A stretch of DNA of 9,019 nt. It comes from Bacilli bacterium. Lineage in GTDB: Bacteria; Bacillota_I; Bacilli_A; RFN20; CAG-826. Made by a program: the position numbers and the translations under genes. The notes beneath the pieces were generated by a model, which was given only the letters and a program-made list of their open reading frames with translations, searched no databases and was not told the DNA's origin. Below, one piece after another: positions 6,192 through 9,019 of this stretch (position 1 is the stretch's first letter; every line of letters starts with the position of its first letter). The DNA is taken from the NCBI GenBank assembly GCA_016296285.1, contig JAEDJP010000051.1, forward strand, positions 1 to 9,019, written 5' to 3'.

Positions 6192-7344
6192 GGGTGTAGA
6201 CCTCCATGATGTTTTCGTAGAAATGCTCGAGGGAATAGATGTCGACGGCGGAAAGGGCGTTCTTCCGGACGCGTTCCTTGCTCGCGCCATCAAGGGCGAT
6301 GACATGGTTCAGCTTGTCCGAGAAATCGTGCTCGTCGAAAAAGAAGAAACCAGTTTTGCCGTCTTGGATCGTCCCGACGAGGTTGTCGTCGTAACGGGCA
6401 AGCGTCAAGACGGACGCGGCCATGGCCTCCATGAACGTCAGGCCTTGCGTCTCCGTGATGGAAGCGGAAGCGAAGCAATCGGCGAGATGGTAATACTTCT
6501 GCGTCTCGTTTTGGGAAACCTTTCCCGTGAAGACGACCTTGTTCTCGAGCCCCAAGGTATGGGAAAGGTCCTTGAGTTCCTTCTCCGCGGGCCCCCAGCC
6601 CGTGATGACGAAACGGGTGGGCACGGGTTCCCCGCGATCAAGAAAGCGCCGGTAACCACGTAACAGGACATCGATCGATTTTTCCTTCGCGACGCGGCCA
6701 AGGGAGAGGATCACGAACTCGTTCGGGAGAATCCCGAATTTGGCTTTGAGGGCACGCGTCTCCTTCTTGTCTTCTTTTTGAATGGCGAACCGGTCAAAGT
6801 CGATGCCGGTCGGGATGACGTAAACGATGGCATCGATCCCAACGACGCGAAGATAGTCCTGAATCTTCTCGCTTGGAGCGACGATCGCGTCGAAATGGGT
6901 CGTGCGTTCTCGGAAGAAGCCGCGGACGAGGTGGCGGGCGACTCGGTCGAAATGGCCTTTCGTCACGTAATAGGCGTAATCTTCCATCATCGTGTGGAAG
7001 GTGTAAACGGTGGCGCAATGGAGTTTGCGCGACATGAACATCCCGAAGAAGCCGATGCTGAAATCCGTCTGAACGTGGATGACGTCGGGATGGAAACGCT
7101 CGATGCATTTCGCGGCCGCTTCGTTGTAAAAGCGGGCGAAACGGTACCCGTAATACATCTTCATCTGGATGCCGGGGATGCGGATGAGCCCCTCTTCGAA
7201 GGTGACTTCGTTCGAGAAGGGATTCGTCGTGACGACAAGCACCTTATGCCCATGGGCGCGCAAGGTGGTCGCGAGGTTATCCGTCGAGGTGGCGACCCCG
7301 TTGATCTCGGGGAGATAGGTGTCGGTGAACAAGGCGATGTTCAT
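6169..7344 (-). CDS. GT4-family glycosyltransferase, probably 1,2-diacylglycerol 3-alpha-glucosyltransferase, 391 aa
   Basis: A GT-B fold retaining glycosyltransferase resembling the Acholeplasma monoglucosyldiacylglycerol synthase, which moves glucose from UDP-glucose to diacylglycerol at the inner membrane face. The N-domain starts with FTDTYLPEINGVATS (6-20), the acceptor-site loop of the family, and has TFHTMMEDYAYYV (115-127), close to the lipid glucosyltransferase pattern. The C-domain has IPTGID (177-182), LSLGRVAKEKS (213-223), ITGWGP (247-252) and the EX7E motif E298-TQGLTFM-E306, whose ETQGLT form is typical of this subgroup. Basic and aromatic surface segments (KMYYGYRFARFY, 62-73) suit membrane association. 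The start ATG is 1 nt after the stop of the flippase-like gene, with GGGAG 7 nt before it. Its 3' end overlaps recX. The sugar and the exact lipid acceptor are inferred; another mannosyl- or galactosyltransferase of GT4 is possible. Confidence 0.85.
   Translation of the reverse strand: MNIALFTDTYLPEINGVATSTDNLATTLRAHGHKVLVVTTNPFSNEVTFEEGLIRIPGIQMKMYYGYRFARFYNEAAAKCIERFHPDVIHVQTDFSIGFFGMFMSRKLHCATVYTFHTMMEDYAYYVTKGHFDRVARHLVRGFFRERTTHFDAIVAPSEKIQDYLRVVGIDAIVYVIPTGIDFDRFAIQKEDKKETRALKAKFGILPNEFVILSLGRVAKEKSIDVLLRGYRRFLDRGEPVPTRFVITGWGPAEKELKDLSHTLGLENKVVFTGKVSQNETQKYYHLADCFASASITETQGLTFMEAMAASVLTLARYDDNLVGTIQDGKTGFFFFDEHDFSDKLNHVIALDGASKERVRKNALSAVDIYSLEHFYENIMEVYTRVCRQNW
6201..6205 (-). promoter_or_regulatory. 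ribosome binding site of recX inside the glycosyltransferase gene
   Basis: GGAGG on the minus strand lies within codons 380-382 of the glycosyltransferase, 9 nt before a GTG at 6191. It supports the non-ATG start of recX and coupling to the upstream gene. Confidence 0.75.
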
Positions 7345-7345
7345 G

Positions 7346-8845
7346 TCAAATCTCCCAGGTATCCCACCCGTTGCTCGCGTTTGAGGACTTCTTCTTTTTC
7401 TTGGGTTTCTGCTTTTTCGGCTTTTCCCGCTTGTTCGAAGGAACTTCCGCCTCGAGGTATCGCCTTTCTTCCGTCGGGGCGATCTTCATGCGGGTCGCCG
7501 CGAAATCGGTGGGTTTGTTCGGCTCGTCTTCGTAAGGGATGTTGATTTCCTTGCTCGTGCGCGTCCGGGCATTCCCGGAGAAACGCCTCTGGAATTCGCG
7601 CCGCGAGAACTGCGATGTCTCATACATCGTATCCGAGGAACGTTTACGTTCTTCATACGTTTCAAGCTGCAAGGTAACGAACGTCTTGCGGCTCGCGTAG
7701 GTGACGGATGCCCCGCCGCGGCTGTGATAGAAGGCGCTCACAATGCCGGAAACCAAAAGCACGAGGTGGAAAGTCGCGGAACGCCAAAGGATCTGGGTCG
7801 CGATCGTCGTGGGGAAGGATCCGGCGAAGAAAGGCTGGAAGATGAGGTTGTAGAAAAGCTCGGAAACGCCCGCGGAACCAGGAAGAGGGATCAAACCCGT
7901 GACCATCTGGTGGAAGGAGGTGTAGAAACTCGCGCGAAGCATCGACGGGGTCTCCGGGTCAAAGGAATAGAAGACGAATTTGGCATCCGCCCCCCATGCG
8001 TGCATGGCGAGGCCGCAGAAATAGGGAATGGAGAAACGCAGGATGAGCAAGATGAAAAAGAGGGTAAGGAGCAAAATCAAGACGGGGATGTTCGATTGAA
8101 GGCGTCGCAACTCGATCTTGAAGTTCTCGACCTGGACGCGCAACGACTCGCGGACCTCATCCGGCTTTTTGAGGATGTGGATCTTGCCCAAGAACCCGAT
8201 GACGTGGTGCAAAATGAAATTGTGAATGTGATGGTTGTAACTCATCACGAACAGGATGAGGATGACGGACAGGTTGAGGGTGAAGCCGATAACGATGAGC
8301 GGCCACATCGGGACGTTCCAACTCGATCCGAATACCTGACCGATATCGGGGCTCAGGGATAGAACGGTCTGCCATTCAAAGCACAAGGAACAAACGCCGA
8401 AAATGATGAGGGCCACTTGGTACAAAATGAACCACATGACCATAATGGACGCGGCGTTGCTAACCAGAATCCCCTGGCTTTTCAAGGTATAGACCTGCAT
8501 GATTTGGCCGCCGCTCGCCCCCGGGGTGACGTCGCTATAGAATTGACCGACCATGGAACAGGCTAGGCCTTGGTGATAACGGTATTTTCGGGTGTAAAGG
8601 CGGCAGAACACAAAGATGATCAAGCCTTCGATGAGATAGGTGAGGATCACGACGGCAAAGACAAGGAGGACGTAACGCCAATCGGCGCTCGAAAAGGTTT
8701 GGACGACCGAATCGAAGTCGTTCCAAAGGGAGATGGCAAGCGAAATGCCCGTCGCGATCAAGACGACGAGGACGTACACGAGATATTTCCATGCCCCGCC
8801 CTTTTTCGCGTCTTTGGGCTGGGAGTTCATTTCGTATTCTGCCAT
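7346..8845 (-). CDS. LPG synthase transmembrane/YbhN-type flippase-like membrane protein with basic tail, 499 aa
   Basis: An integral membrane protein of the lysylphosphatidylglycerol-synthase transmembrane (UPF0104, YbhN/AglD) family. Members are thought to move or handle lipid-linked substrates and are often next to glycosyltransferases. Hydrophobic segments are visible at about 20-40, 58-80, 128-155, 180-201, 253-280 and 352-374. The two family re-entrant motifs are FYSDVTPGASGGQ (102-114) and GLIPLPGSAGVSE (317-329). There is no C-terminal aminoacyl transfer domain as in MprF, so lysine transfer to lipid is not expected. Instead residues 376-499 form a hydrophilic, charged tail ending in a Lys cluster (472-486, including KPKKKKK) and an acidic-aromatic end (WDTWEI). 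The ATG at 8845 has no Shine-Dalgarno; a second ATG at 8830 has none either. TGA stop, then the glycosyltransferase ATG after 1 nt. Confidence 0.88.
   Translation of the reverse strand: MAEYEMNSQPKDAKKGGAWKYLVYVLVVLIATGISLAISLWNDFDSVVQTFSSADWRYVLLVFAVVILTYLIEGLIIFVFCRLYTRKYRYHQGLACSMVGQFYSDVTPGASGGQIMQVYTLKSQGILVSNAASIMVMWFILYQVALIIFGVCSLCFEWQTVLSLSPDIGQVFGSSWNVPMWPLIVIGFTLNLSVILILFVMSYNHHIHNFILHHVIGFLGKIHILKKPDEVRESLRVQVENFKIELRRLQSNIPVLILLLTLFFILLILRFSIPYFCGLAMHAWGADAKFVFYSFDPETPSMLRASFYTSFHQMVTGLIPLPGSAGVSELFYNLIFQPFFAGSFPTTIATQILWRSATFHLVLLVSGIVSAFYHSRGGASVTYASRKTFVTLQLETYEERKRSSDTMYETSQFSRREFQRRFSGNARTRTSKEINIPYEDEPNKPTDFAATRMKIAPTEERRYLEAEVPSNKREKPKKQKPKKKKKSSNASNGWDTWEI
7352..7356 (-). 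promoter_or_regulatory. ribosome binding site of the glycosyltransferase gene
   Basis: GGGAG on the minus strand overlaps the last codons of the flippase-like gene and lies 7 nt before the ATG at 7344. The junction reads TGACATG, stop and start separated by one base. Confidence 0.7.
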
Positions 8846-8848
8846 GCG

Positions 8849-8865
8849 TAGGCTATTCTAGCCTA
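8849..8865. repeat. 7-bp perfect inverted repeat at the flippase gene start
   Basis: TAGGCTA, spacer TTC, TAGCCTA: a perfect inverted repeat with a 3-nt spacer that ends 3 nt before the start codon at 8845. No T-run follows on either strand, so it is not an intrinsic terminator. It could be a protein-binding operator over the promoter or a small RNA hairpin at the start codon. Confidence 0.7.
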
Positions 8866-8883
8866 GTTTCGCCCATTTGGGAA
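8855..8883 (-). promoter_or_regulatory. candidate promoter of the flippase-glycosyltransferase-recX-yhaM operon
   Basis: On the minus strand TTCCCA (8883-8878, four of six to TTGACA) is followed after exactly 17 nt by TAGAAT (8860-8855, five of six to TATAAT). Initiation about 7 nt downstream would fall near 8848, just 3 nt before the ATG at 8845, giving an almost leaderless mRNA. This fits the missing ribosome binding site. Without expression data it remains a candidate. Confidence 0.45.
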
Positions 8884-8886
8884 TTG

Positions 8887-9019
8887 TCAGGCTTTTCCGC
8901 ATGGATCGAAAGAAGGCATCGGAAGGAGTTTGTGGAGGTTTCTCTCATGCATCCGGTCAATGATCGCTTTCGTTTCCGCGGGGGCATCTCCGGTCAAGAT
9001 ATAACGGTCGAGGGTTTCG
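8887..9019 (-). CDS. C-terminal fragment (43 aa visible), possibly NH3-dependent NAD+ synthetase
   Basis: A frame open from the right edge of the window to a TGA at 8889-8887, running ETLDRYILTGDAP... to ...FDPCGKA. The pattern L-D-x-Y-(I/L)-x-x-G followed by a helix and then N-x-H-K-x-x-P-x-P resembles the C-terminus of NadE, which makes NAD from deamido-NAD, ammonia and ATP. Codon use (third-position C or G) matches neighbouring genes, which supports a real coding end. Only the tail is visible, so the assignment is tentative. Its stop is 41 nt from the flippase gene start on the same strand and no terminator lies between, so read-through into the operon is likely. Confidence 0.5.
   Translation of the reverse strand, partial: ETLDRYILTGDAPAETKAIIDRMHERNLHKLLPMPSFDPCGKA

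Noticed and set aside
6192..6305. Longer N-terminus for RecX starting at 6305
   Set aside because: The additional 38 residues are Pro/Ser/Arg-rich out-of-frame reading of the glycosyltransferase gene. GTG at 6191 has an ideal ribosome binding site and gives the normal family length.
6778..7545. 255-codon plus-strand open frame opposite the glycosyltransferase and flippase genes
   Set aside because: It spans the junction of two well-supported minus-strand genes, lacks motifs and has a composition typical of antisense frames.
8872..8881. CCCATTTGGG small palindrome
   Set aside because: Arms of only 4 bp with a 2-nt spacer are expected by chance. It overlaps the candidate -35 region, but nothing else supports a function.

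Overview
The window looks like a chromosomal segment of a low-complexity-envelope Firmicute, most likely an uncultured lineage of Bacilli near the Erysipelotrichales or Mollicutes-like gut clades. The pointers are YhaM (a Bacilli-type exoribonuclease), a PrsA-like lipoprotein foldase, an Acholeplasma-type diacylglycerol glucosyltransferase, strong AGGAGG ribosome binding sites and short intrinsic terminators. Coding sequence is GC-rich with C or G favoured at third positions. TGA is used as a stop and TGG as Trp, so the code is standard. The placement is inference; no rRNA or other marker gene is present.

Left part, plus strand (47-4281): two tandem lipoprotein genes separated by 16 nt. The first encodes a 700-residue PrsA-like protein whose parvulin signature seems to be split by a long insertion. 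The second encodes a 544-residue lipoprotein that looks like a companion without the parvulin signature. An intrinsic terminator that overlaps a TATAAT box separates them from a monocistronic HIT-family nucleotide hydrolase gene. At 4282-4335 two hairpins lie back to back, one ending the HIT transcript and the other ending the opposing operon.

Right part, minus strand (9019 down to 4334): the 3' end of a possible NAD synthetase gene, then a packed cluster of membrane flippase-like protein, diacylglycerol-type glycosyltransferase, recX and yhaM. Gaps and overlaps within the last four are +1, -23 and -11 nt, and each downstream gene carries its ribosome binding site inside the preceding gene, so the four are very probably co-transcribed and translationally coupled. 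The flippase-like protein and glycosyltransferase make a coherent pair for building and possibly moving a membrane glycolipid. RecX and YhaM add RecA control and RNA or DNA 3'-end processing to the same transcript.

No mobile element, CRISPR array, tRNA, rRNA or phage gene was seen. No complete unknown defence or biosynthetic system is evident. The most unusual items are the lipoprotein pair with the interrupted parvulin domain, the SD-less start of the flippase gene next to a palindromic -10 box, and the overlapping regulatory hairpins.
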